Assembly (NCBI GenBank): GCA_964579765.1
Contig: CAZOIK010000323.1
Coordinates: forward strand, 1-12,507
Origin: DATNBT01 sp964579765
GTDB lineage: Bacteria > Acidobacteriota > Vicinamibacteria > Vicinamibacterales > CAVVIG01
Length of the DNA stretch: 12,507 bases
Reading direction: 5' to 3'
Positions 1-6,142 of this stretch are shown here, piece by piece. The notes under the pieces were generated by a model. It had not been told where the DNA came from. It was given only the letters and a program-made list of their open reading frames with translations, and ran no database searches. Numbering within the stretch: the stretch's first letter is position 1; every line of letters starts with the position of its first letter. The position numbers and the translations under genes are program-made.

Positions 1-1
1 C

Positions 2-436
2 AAGATCAAGGCACATCTGTACTACGTGTCGATGGACGGCCTGAAGCTGACCGCCGTCGATCGCGAAGTGGCGTACGGCGACGGCGCCGCCGCGCAGGCG
101 CAGGAGATCGTCAACGCCCAGCTCGCGGCCGCCGCGCCGCCCCTCGTGTCGGCGATGCCGCCCGGCACGGCGCTGCGCGCTCTTTACCTGAACGACAAGG
201 GCGAAGCGTACGTGGATCTCAGCAAAGAGGTGTCGGCGATGCACACCGGAGGGACGCTCGACGAGCTGCTCACGGTCTACACCGTCGTGGACGCGCTGAC
301 GACAAATCTGCCCGCGATCACGTCGGTGCAGATCCTCGTGGACGGCAAGGAAGTCGAGACGCTCGCCGGCCACGTCGATCTCCGCCAGCCGCTCGAAGAG
401 GATCTGTCGCTCGTCGAACAGCCGGCCAAACCGTAA
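2..436 (+). CDS. GerMN-domain protein, 3' part (5' end outside window)
   Basis: The reading frame is open from the first complete codon at position 2, and the preceding residues (KIKAHLYYVSMDG) read like the usual run-in to a GerMN domain. The gene therefore starts upstream of the window, and the GTG at 26 is probably internal. 144 residues are visible. The core has the family pattern of a LYLNDKGEAYVDLS strand, a GGTLDELLTVYTVVDALT helix, and a VQILVDGKEVETLAGHVD end. GerMN (Germane) domains were named from sporulation and germination proteins but are widespread in non-sporulating bacteria, often as envelope proteins near peptidoglycan amidases. No signal peptide can be judged because the N-terminus is missing. 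rph follows 75 bp downstream on the same strand. The family call is firm; the cellular role is unknown. Confidence 0.85.
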   Translation, partial: KIKAHLYYVSMDGLKLTAVDREVAYGDGAAAQAQEIVNAQLAAAAPPLVSAMPPGTALRALYLNDKGEAYVDLSKEVSAMHTGGTLDELLTVYTVVDALTTNLPAITSVQILVDGKEVETLAGHVDLRQPLEEDLSLVEQPAKP

Positions 437-511
437 CCTCTCCGCGCCTCAGCGTCCTCCGCTCCTCTGCGGTGGAGAGTTTTGCGCGCGTTTCACAGTA
501 CACTTGTCGGA
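437..511. other. Spacer with CT-rich low-complexity segment
   Basis: This 75-bp gap separates the GerMN gene from rph. Its first 40 bases hold short, degenerate CCTC/TCCGC/CTCTGCGGTG units, and CTCTCC near 438 can pair with GGAGAG near 474, followed by TTTT at 480-483. That gives at most a weak terminator-like hairpin with a 6-bp stem. The second half may contain the rph promoter. Confidence 0.3.
499..504 (+). promoter_or_regulatory. Possible -10 element of rph
   Basis: TACACT lies 7 bases before the chosen rph ATG at 512, which would give a leaderless or nearly leaderless transcript. No convincing -35 element is visible; GAGTTT sits at the expected distance. No Shine-Dalgarno sequence precedes the ATG, which fits a leaderless mRNA. 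Read-through from the GerMN gene is an equally good explanation. Confidence 0.2.
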
Positions 512-1237
512 ATGCGCTCCGACACACGTGCCGCCGACCAGCTCCGTCCGATCACCATCACCCCGCACTACCTCGAACACGCGGAAGGATCGGTGTTCAT
601 CGAAGCCGGCCGCACGCGGGTCATCTGCACCGCCAGCGTCGAGGATCGCGTGCCGCCGTTCCTGCGCAACAGCGGCAAGGGCTGGGTGACCGCGGAATAC
701 GGCATGCTGCCGCGCGCGACGAGCACGCGCACGCAGCGCGAGGCGAGCGCCGGCAAGGTCGGCGGGCGGACGCAGGAGATCCAGCGCCTCATCGGGCGCT
801 CACTGCGCGCCGTGACGAAACTGCCCGCGCTCGGCGAGCGGACGATCTACGTGGACTGCGACGTCATCCAGGCGGACGGCGGGACGCGCACCGCGTCGAT
901 CACCGGCGCGTTCGTCGCGCTCACGCTCGCGCTCGAGAAGCTGAAGGCGACCGGCGTCCTCAAGACGATCCCGATCACCGACTACGTCGCCGCCACGAGC
1001 GTCGGCATCGTGGACGGCGAGATCCTGCTCGACCTCGCCTACGAAGACGACTCGCGCGCCGAAGTGGACATGAACATCGTCAAGACCGGCGACGGCCGCT
1101 TCATCGAAATCCAGGGCACCGCCGAAGCCATCCCCTTCGGCCGCGACGCGCTCAACCGGCTCCTCGACCTCGCCGAGACGGGCATCCGCCAGCTCATCGA
1201 CAAACAGCGCGCCATCGTCGGCCACCTTATTAAGTAG
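512..1237 (+). CDS. rph: Ribonuclease PH
   Basis: This enzyme trims the 3' ends of tRNA precursors and other RNAs by phosphorolysis, releasing nucleoside diphosphates; it works in the cytoplasm as a ring-shaped hexamer. The 241-residue product matches the usual length (238 in E. coli). It carries the family landmarks in order: LRPITITPHYLEHAEGS near the start, AEYGMLPR at 61-68, GGRTQEIQRLIGRSLRA from 84 with the phosphate-binding Arg86, DCDVIQADGGTRTASITGA at 115-133, and EDDSRAEVDMN at 178-188 with the conserved acidic pair D180/D186. The ATG at 512 was chosen because homologues begin MR..(R)..Q(L/V)RP; an in-frame TTG at 482 would add ten unrelated residues. The TAG stop at 1235-1237 lies inside a palindromic repeat shared with the convergent rdgB. 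No active-site residue appears to be missing. Confidence 0.97.
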   Translation: MRSDTRAADQLRPITITPHYLEHAEGSVFIEAGRTRVICTASVEDRVPPFLRNSGKGWVTAEYGMLPRATSTRTQREASAGKVGGRTQEIQRLIGRSLRAVTKLPALGERTIYVDCDVIQADGGTRTASITGAFVALTLALEKLKATGVLKTIPITDYVAATSVGIVDGEILLDLAYEDDSRAEVDMNIVKTGDGRFIEIQGTAEAIPFGRDALNRLLDLAETGIRQLIDKQRAIVGHLIK

Positions 1238-1285
1238 TGCAGGCCTTCAGGCCTCCCAGCCGGCGGACCTGAAGGTCCGCACTAC
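1234..1285. repeat. Inverted pair of GTAGTGC palindromes, possible bidirectional terminator
   Basis: The left copy (1234-1254) starts GTAGTGCAGGCC and is a small hairpin with a TTCA loop. The right copy (1263-1285) is the same element inverted; on the minus strand it begins GTAGTGCGGACC and has a perfect 7-bp stem, GCGGACC with GGTCCGC, around a 4-nt loop. The two copies can also pair with each other into one larger hairpin or cruciform. The element fills the convergent rph/rdgB junction, and each gene ends on the TAG inside its copy's GTAG. It resembles REP/BIME-type extragenic palindromes. There is no T-tract, so intrinsic termination is only a possibility. Confidence 0.85.
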
Positions 1286-1881
1286 GGCGTAGGCGTGTTC
1301 ATCAGGTAGTCTCGCAGCTGCCGGAACGCGGCGCCGCGGTGGCTGACGCTCGCCTTGCGCTCGCGATCGACCTCGGCCAGCGTGCACCCGAACGGCGGGT
1401 AATGGAAGATCGGGTCGTAGCCGAAGCCACCTGACCCGCGGGGCGCGGGCGCAATCTGCCCTTCGACGACGCCGCGCGCCTCGAACTCGACCGTGCCGCC
1501 GCGCGCCAGGGCCAGGGCGCAGACGAAGCGCGCCGGGCTCGACTCAACCTTTCGCGCCCGCAGCGCGTCATAGAGGAGAGCGAACTTCTCGGGATACGTC
1601 GAGCTGTCGCCGCCGAACCGGGCCGATTCGACGCCGGGCCTGCCGTCGAGCGCGTCGATCTCGAGCCCGGAGTCTTCGGCGACCGTGGCCGCCCCTGTGT
1701 GACGTGCGTAATAGAGCGCCTTCAGGCGCGCGTTCTCCGCGAACGTCCGGCCCGTTTCCTCGGGTGGGGCGATCTCCGGAAAGTCGGCAAGCGTCAGGAG
1801 CTCGACCGGCGCACCCGCCAGAAGACCTGCAATTTCTGCCAGCTTGCCGCGGTTGGTCGTGGCGACGACGAGTCTCGACAT
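1282..1881 (-). CDS. rdgB: XTP/dITP pyrophosphatase (RdgB/HAM1 family)
   Basis: This enzyme hydrolyses non-canonical purine nucleotides (XTP, ITP, dITP) to monophosphate and pyrophosphate in the cytoplasm, keeping them out of DNA and RNA. The 199-residue length matches the family (197 in E. coli). Motifs in order are ATTNRGKLAEI at 7-17 (phosphate binding), EETGRTFAENARLKA at 41-55 with Glu42, AEDSGLEIDAL at 68-78 with catalytic Asp70, GRPGVESARFGG at 80-91, GGFGYDPIF at 151-159 (base recognition), and SHRGAA at 180-185. The ATG start places the first motif at the usual distance from the N-terminus. In many bacteria rdgB follows rph in the same direction; here the two converge. The stop codon comes from the inverted repeat. 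The gene diverges from the VWA/GATase gene over 44 bp. Confidence 0.97.
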   Translation of the reverse strand: MSRLVVATTNRGKLAEIAGLLAGAPVELLTLADFPEIAPPEETGRTFAENARLKALYYARHTGAATVAEDSGLEIDALDGRPGVESARFGGDSSTYPEKFALLYDALRARKVESSPARFVCALALARGGTVEFEARGVVEGQIAPAPRGSGGFGYDPIFHYPPFGCTLAEVDRERKASVSHRGAAFRQLRDYLMNTPTP

Positions 1882-1887
1882 GAGGCG

Positions 1888-1896
1888 AGATTATTA
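1888..1896 (-). promoter_or_regulatory. Possible -10 region of rdgB
   Basis: Read on the minus strand, the AT-rich stretch TAATAATCT lies about 6 bases before the rdgB ATG, in an otherwise GC-rich spacer. TAATAA or TAATCT could serve as a -10 hexamer and would give a nearly leaderless transcript. No clear -35 or Shine-Dalgarno sequence is visible. Confidence 0.25.
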
Positions 1897-1910
1897 CCTG
1901 TAGGCCGACG

Positions 1911-1916
1911 TAGAAT
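1911..1916 (+). promoter_or_regulatory. Possible -10 element of the VWA/MoxR gene cluster
   Basis: TAGAAT differs from the TATAAT consensus at one position and lies 9 bases before the ATG at 1926. Transcription would start only about 3 bases upstream of the start codon. The hexamer at -35 distance (GAGATT, 1888-1893) is a poor match to consensus. As the only upstream spacer before seven codirectional genes, this is the most plausible place for the operon promoter. Confidence 0.35.
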
Positions 1917-1925
1917 GGCGCTTTC

Positions 1926-4223
1926 ATGGACGCGGTCTTCCAGTTCTTCTTCAAATACCCGCTCCTGGTTTTCGAACACGGCGACTTCACGCTGGGCGCC
2001 AGTCGGCCCGCGCTCGTCGCCGTGCTCGCCCTCGCCGCGATCGGCGCGGCCGCGCTCGTCACGTATCGTTCGATCGTCACCGACGGATCCACTCGCGACA
2101 AGGCGATCCTCGTGGCGCTGCGACTCGCGCTCATCGCCGTCGTCTTTTTCTGTCTCGTCCGGCCGACGCTCGTGCTGAAGGCCGCCGTGCCGCAGCAGAA
2201 TTTTCTGGGCGTGCTCGTGGACGACTCGCGGAGCATGCTGATTGCCGATCGCGACGGGCAGCCGCGGTCCGAGTTCGTCCAGCGCCAGTTCGTCGGCCCG
2301 CAGGCGCCGCTGCTCAACGAGCTCTCGAAGCGCTTCGTCCTGCGCTTCTTCCGGTTCTCCTCGTCGGCCGGCCGGATCGCGTCCGCGGGCGAGGCCCACT
2401 ACGACGGCACGTCCACCAAGCTCGGCGATGCGCTCGAGCGCGCGCGCGATGAGCTGTCGGGCCTGCCGCTTGCAGGCCTCGTGATGGTGACCGACGGCGC
2501 CGACACCTCCGACACCTCGCTCGACGACCCGCTGGCGAGTCTGAAGGCGCGATCGATTCCCGTGTTTCCCGTCGGCCTGGGCCAGGAGCGCTTCTCGCGC
2601 GACATCCAGATTTCGCGCGTGGAGACGCCGCGCGTCGTGCTGAAGGGCTCCTCGCTCGTCGTGGACGTCGTCGTGTCGCAGACCGGGTACTCCGGCAAGA
2701 CGGTCCCGCTCAACGTCGAGGACGCCGGCCGCATCGTCGCCACCGAGCCGGTGACGCTTCCGCCCGACGGTGAGTCGCTCACGGCCCGCGTCCGCTTCAC
2801 GGCGAACGAGGCGGGAGCGCGGCTGTTCCGGTTCCGCATCCCGTCGCAGGACGGCGAAGAGGTGACGCAGAACAACGCGCGCGACGCGCTGCTCGAAGTC
2901 CGCGACCGCCGCGAGAAGGTCCTCTACTACGAGGGCGAGCCGCGCGCCGAGGCGAAGTTCATCCTGAGCGGCGTCGAAGACGACAAGAACATCCAGGTCG
3001 TCCTGCTGCAGCGCACGGCCGAGAACAAGTACTTCCGGCGCAACGTCTCGACGCCCGACGAAGTCGTCGGCGGGTTTCCCAAGACGCGCGAAGAGCTGTT
3101 CGCGTACCGCGGGCTGATCCTCGGCAGCGTCGAGGCCGCGTCGTTTACGCCCGACCAGCTGCGCATGATTGCGGACTTCGTCAACAAGCGCGGCGGCGGC
3201 CTGCTGATGCTCGGGGGCCGGCGGTCGTTCGCCGAAGGCGGCTGGGCGGGCACGCCCGTCGGCGAGGTGCTGCCCGTCGTCCTCGACAACGACACGGGAC
3301 GCAAGTCGTCGTCGTATTTCAGCATGCTGGCCGTCCACCCGACGCGCGACGGCGAGATCTCCCCCGTCACGCAGATTGCGGAGAACGAGGCGCGGTCGAG
3401 CGAGCGCTGGAACGAGATGCCTGAAGTCAGCTCGGTCAACCCGATTCACGCCGTGAAACCCGGCGCGACCGTGCTGCTCGACGCCACCGACAAACAAAAG
3501 AACGAGCAGATCGTCCTCGCGTGGCAGCGCTACGGCCACGGCAAGGCGGTCGCGCTGCCGATTCAGGACTCGTGGCTGTGGCGGATGGACGCGAAGATCC
3601 CGGTCGAGGACACGACGCACGCGACGTTCTGGCGGCGGCTCGTGCGCTGGGTCGTGGACGGCGTGCCCGACGAGGTGAACGTCACGACGAACCAGGATCG
3701 CGTCGAGCCGGGTGAAGCCGTGAAGATCACCGCGGATGTCGCCGACGCGGCGTACGTCGGCGTCAACGACAGCCGGGTCGTCGCCACCGTGACGTCGCCG
3801 ACGGGCAAGACGTCCGAGATCCCGATGGAGTGGACGATCGCGCGCGACGGCGAATACAAGGCGAGCTTCGTGCCCGACGAGCAGGGCCTCTACGACGTCA
3901 AGGTGGATGCCGCGCGGACGACGAACAACCAGTCGAAGACGCTCGGCACCAACGAGGTCCACGTGCGCGTGTCGGCCGGCGAGTCGGAATACTTCGACGC
4001 CGCGATGCGCGGCTCGCTGCTCCGCCGTATCGCCGACGACACCGGCGGCCGCTTCTTCACGCCGTCCAACGCGTCGCTGTTGCCCGAGGCCGTGTCGTAC
4101 ACGGGGCGCGGCGTGACCGTCGTCGAAGAGCGCGATCTGTGGGACATGCCGATCCTGCTGTTCGCGCTCGTCGGCCTGCTCGGCGCCGAATGGGGCTTCA
4201 GACGCGTGCGGGGGCTGGCGTGA
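1926..4223 (+). CDS. Membrane protein with VWA and GATase1-like domains
   Basis: This 765-residue inner-membrane protein has two N-terminal membrane segments (about 27-46 and 62-82), a VWA domain, a beta-sandwich stretch (about 225-325), a GATase1-like domain (about 330-580), another Ig-like region (about 590-685) and a C-terminal membrane segment (741-758). The VWA metal site is intact: DDSRS gives D99, S101 and S103, followed by the GTST threonine (162 or 164) and D190 in MVTDG. The GATase-like part carries LILG, then FVNKRGGGLLMLGG at 418-431, but no nucleophilic cysteine; the only Cys in the protein is C76 in a membrane segment. It is therefore probably a binding or scaffold protein, not an amidotransferase. 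Such proteins recur beside MoxR, DUF58 and BatA genes. It overlaps the next gene by 4 bp. No Shine-Dalgarno sequence precedes the ATG, consistent with a leaderless mRNA. Confidence 0.92.
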   Translation: MDAVFQFFFKYPLLVFEHGDFTLGASRPALVAVLALAAIGAAALVTYRSIVTDGSTRDKAILVALRLALIAVVFFCLVRPTLVLKAAVPQQNFLGVLVDDSRSMLIADRDGQPRSEFVQRQFVGPQAPLLNELSKRFVLRFFRFSSSAGRIASAGEAHYDGTSTKLGDALERARDELSGLPLAGLVMVTDGADTSDTSLDDPLASLKARSIPVFPVGLGQERFSRDIQISRVETPRVVLKGSSLVVDVVVSQTGYSGKTVPLNVEDAGRIVATEPVTLPPDGESLTARVRFTANEAGARLFRFRIPSQDGEEVTQNNARDALLEVRDRREKVLYYEGEPRAEAKFILSGVEDDKNIQVVLLQRTAENKYFRRNVSTPDEVVGGFPKTREELFAYRGLILGSVEAASFTPDQLRMIADFVNKRGGGLLMLGGRRSFAEGGWAGTPVGEVLPVVLDNDTGRKSSSYFSMLAVHPTRDGEISPVTQIAENEARSSERWNEMPEVSSVNPIHAVKPGATVLLDATDKQKNEQIVLAWQRYGHGKAVALPIQDSWLWRMDAKIPVEDTTHATFWRRLVRWVVDGVPDEVNVTTNQDRVEPGEAVKITADVADAAYVGVNDSRVVATVTSPTGKTSEIPMEWTIARDGEYKASFVPDEQGLYDVKVDAARTTNNQSKTLGTNEVHVRVSAGESEYFDAAMRGSLLRRIADDTGGRFFTPSNASLLPEAVSYTGRGVTVVEERDLWDMPILLFALVGLLGAEWGFRRVRGLA

Positions 4224-5197
4224 AGGCGCTCCGACTGGCGTTTGTCGTGCTCTGCATCCTGTGCGCGACCTCGGTCTTCGCCCAGGACACGCATCTGCTG
4301 ATGATCACCGGCGTCGGCGGAGACGACGAGCACGCGCAGAACTTCCACAAGTGGGCGACGGAGATCATCGACGCGGCGAAGAAGAAGGGCGGGCTGACCG
4401 ACGCGACCATCACGTATCTCGGCGACAAGCCCGATGTCGCCGCCGCGCACGACGCCACTCCGATAAAGGCGCGATCGACGAAGGCGAACGTCGAGAAAGC
4501 GTTCGCCGATCTGGCCGCGAAGGCGCAGCCGGCGGACGAAGTCGTCGTGATCCTCATCGGCCACGGCAGCTTCGACGGCAAGGACGGCTCGTTCAACCTG
4601 GTCGGCCCCGACATGAGCGCCGACGACTTCGCGAAGCTCCTCGCCGGCGTCAAAGCGCAGCGCATCGTCTTCGTCAACACGGCCGCTTCGAGCGGCGCGT
4701 TCGTGCAGCCGCTCGCCGGACCCGGCCGCGCGATCATCACATCCACGAAGACCGGCGGCGAGAAGAACGAGCCGGTGTTCGCGCAGTTTTTCGCCGATGC
4801 CTTCGGCGATCCCGCGGCCGACACCGATCGCAACGGCCGCATCTCGCTCGCCGAGGCGTTCGAGTACGCGAAGAGCAAGGCCGCCGCGACCTATACGAAG
4901 GCCGGCACGATTCTGACCGAACACGCGATGCTCGACGACAGCCGTGAGGGCAAGTTCGCCGCGACGCTCTATCTCGAGTCGGAGCGCGCCCGCGAGGAGA
5001 AGACCGCCCAGGTCGCCGACCCGGAGTTGCGCGGTCTGCTTCAGCAGCAGCAGGCGCTGCAGACGAAGATCGACGGGCTGAAGCTGAAGAAAGACGTGAT
5101 CCCCGACGCCGAGTACCAGTCGCAGATGGAGAAACTGCTGACCGACATGGCCGAGACGTCGCGCGCGATCCGCGAAAAGCAGGCGAAGAGCAAATGA
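4220..5197 (+). CDS. Secreted caspase/legumain-fold protein, probably inactive, with EF-hand loop
   Basis: The GTG at 4220 overlaps the upstream TGA stop (GTGA) and begins a clear signal peptide (KALRLAFVVLCILCATSVFA, cleavage near residue 21); longer frames upstream only shadow the previous gene. The 325-residue product looks like a C13/caspase-like peptidase domain: a first strand HLLMITGVGG, then VVVILIGHGSFDG with the catalytic-type H115, then RIVFVNTAASSGAF at 148-161. In active C13 enzymes the last motif has Cys before xSG; here that position is A156, and mature residues near it contain no Cys. After the fold, DTDRNGRISLAE (201-212) is a complete EF-hand calcium loop. The C-terminal 70 residues are charged and Gln-rich and probably form a coiled coil. 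Likely a periplasmic, calcium-binding, non-proteolytic partner of the neighbouring membrane proteins. Fold assignment is by motif only. Confidence 0.85.
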   Translation: MKALRLAFVVLCILCATSVFAQDTHLLMITGVGGDDEHAQNFHKWATEIIDAAKKKGGLTDATITYLGDKPDVAAAHDATPIKARSTKANVEKAFADLAAKAQPADEVVVILIGHGSFDGKDGSFNLVGPDMSADDFAKLLAGVKAQRIVFVNTAASSGAFVQPLAGPGRAIITSTKTGGEKNEPVFAQFFADAFGDPAADTDRNGRISLAEAFEYAKSKAAATYTKAGTILTEHAMLDDSREGKFAATLYLESERAREEKTAQVADPELRGLLQQQQALQTKIDGLKLKKDVIPDAEYQSQMEKLLTDMAETSRAIREKQAKSK

Positions 5198-6063
5198 ATT
5201 GCAGGATGGCAGGATGGCAGGATTGCAGGATTGGAGCGCGCAAAGCCCTGGTGCTGGGGCTGGCCGTGCTGATGATGCTGCCTGCGTCCGCCGCGCTCGC
5301 GCAGCGGTTCCTTCCGTTCCTCGACGGGACGGGCTACGAGCCGACGCTGAAGAATCCGCCGTACGACGGCCGGTTCACGTTCGCGCGGATCAAGTACACG
5401 CCGTGCTGCGGCGGCGTTGCGTACTACTACCGCGGTCTGCCGCCGTGGGCGCACGGCTACGTGCCCGATCCACGCCGCGGTGGCGGCCGCGCCGAGGACA
5501 ACCTGATGAAGATCATGGATGAAGTCACCTACCTTCATCCGCATACCGACGGCAGCGTCGTCGTCTCGTTCGACGACCCGCTGCTGTTCAAGTATCCCGT
5601 CGCCTATATGACCGAGCCCGGCTTCTGGACGATGAACGACAAGGAGCTCGCCGGCTTCCGCGCGTACCTGAAAAAGGGCGGCTTCCTGATTCTCGACGAC
5701 TTCCGCCACGACGGCGACCGGCTGCCGTGGGGCGAGGGATGGGAAGCGGTCGAAGGCAACGTGCAGCGCGCGTTTCCCGGCGCGAAGCTCCTGCCGCTCG
5801 ATACCTCGATGGTGGTGTTCGACTCGTTCTTCAAGATCGACTCGTTCGACATCATCCCGCAGTCCTACGACCGCGAACGGCCCGAGTTCTTCGGCCTCTT
5901 CGAGGACAACGACCCGAACAAGCGGCTGATGATGGTCGTGAACTACAGCACGGACGTGTCCGACTTCTGGGAATTCTCGGCGACCGGCTTTCGGCCGATC
6001 GACGAGTCGAATCAGGCGTACAAACTCGGCGTCAACTACATCATGTACGGGATAACGCACTGA
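5194..6063 (+). CDS. Secreted DUF4159-domain protein
   Basis: The ATG at 5194 overlaps the previous stop (ATGA). The 289-residue product has a signal peptide (KALVLGLAVLMMLPASAALA, cleavage near 36-37), so it is probably exported. The mature part follows DUF4159: FTFARIKYTP at 61-70, FDDPLLFKYPVAYMTEPGFW at 126-145, AYLKKGGFLILDDF at 157-170, and a closing YKLGVNYIMYGITH. The GGFLILDDF strand resembles the GATase-like strands of the two VWA neighbours, which suggests a shared fold. A CC pair sits at 71-72. Residues 3-13 are encoded by a tandem octamer array, so the N-terminal 15 residues before the signal peptide look acquired; an in-frame ATG at 5206 inside the array is an alternative start. 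The biochemical function of the domain is not known to me. Confidence 0.9.
   Translation: MNCRMAGWQDCRIGARKALVLGLAVLMMLPASAALAQRFLPFLDGTGYEPTLKNPPYDGRFTFARIKYTPCCGGVAYYYRGLPPWAHGYVPDPRRGGGRAEDNLMKIMDEVTYLHPHTDGSVVVSFDDPLLFKYPVAYMTEPGFWTMNDKELAGFRAYLKKGGFLILDDFRHDGDRLPWGEGWEAVEGNVQRAFPGAKLLPLDTSMVVFDSFFKIDSFDIIPQSYDRERPEFFGLFEDNDPNKRLMMVVNYSTDVSDFWEFSATGFRPIDESNQAYKLGVNYIMYGITH
5201..5232 (+). repeat. Tandem octamer array GCAGGAT(G/T) x4 inside a coding start
   Basis: Four head-to-tail octamers (GCAGGATG twice, then GCAGGATT twice) begin 7 bases after the ATG of the DUF4159 gene. The period of 8 is not a multiple of 3, so gain or loss of one unit would shift the frame between this ATG and the signal peptide. 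Each GCAGGATG unit also holds an ATG preceded by AGG. Confidence 0.9.
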
Positions 6064-6070
6064 ATTGAAA

Positions 6071-6121
6071 CATCTGGTGATTTGGTGATTTCCAATCGCC
6101 AAATCACCAAATCACGAGATG
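6071..6121. repeat. Long inverted repeat (hairpin) upstream of the MoxR gene
   Basis: Two arms of 21 bases pair at 20 positions around a 9-nt loop (6092-6100). The inner 15 bp are perfect (GTGATTTGGTGATTT at 6077-6091 with 6101-6115), then one G/G mismatch, then CATCT (6071-6075) with AGATG (6117-6121). Each arm is built from two GGTGATTT octamers or their complement. The element lies 7 bases after the DUF4159 stop and its right end includes the ATG at 6119. There is no T-tract, so it looks like an mRNA processing or stability element, not a terminator. Confidence 0.88.
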
Positions 6122-6132
6122 TCACAATTCAC

Positions 6133-6138
6133 GGGAGG
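6133..6138 (+). promoter_or_regulatory. Shine-Dalgarno sequence of the MoxR gene
   Basis: GGGAGG lies 4 bases before the GTG at 6143. It is the clearest ribosome binding site in the window and favours that GTG over the ATG at 6119, which is buried in the right arm of the preceding inverted repeat. Confidence 0.55.
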
Positions 6139-6142
6139 CTCT

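Noticed and set aside
438..483. Intrinsic terminator after the GerMN gene
   Set aside because: The best stem is about 6 bp with a long loop and only four T residues, too weak to call; mentioned only within the spacer entry.
3114..3300. Active glutamine amidotransferase in the VWA/GATase protein
   Set aside because: The GATase-like region has no cysteine; the single Cys of the protein is in a membrane segment.
3830..4219. Upstream extension of the caspase-like gene to 455 codons
   Set aside because: The extra N-terminal part overlaps the VWA/GATase gene in another frame and is Arg-rich without a domain. The GTG at 4220 starts a clean signal peptide and overlaps the previous stop by 4 bp.
6119..6142. 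ATG at 6119 as the MoxR start
   Set aside because: It forms the end of the inverted-repeat arm and has no ribosome binding site, while GTG at 6143 follows GGGAGG. Kept as an alternative only.
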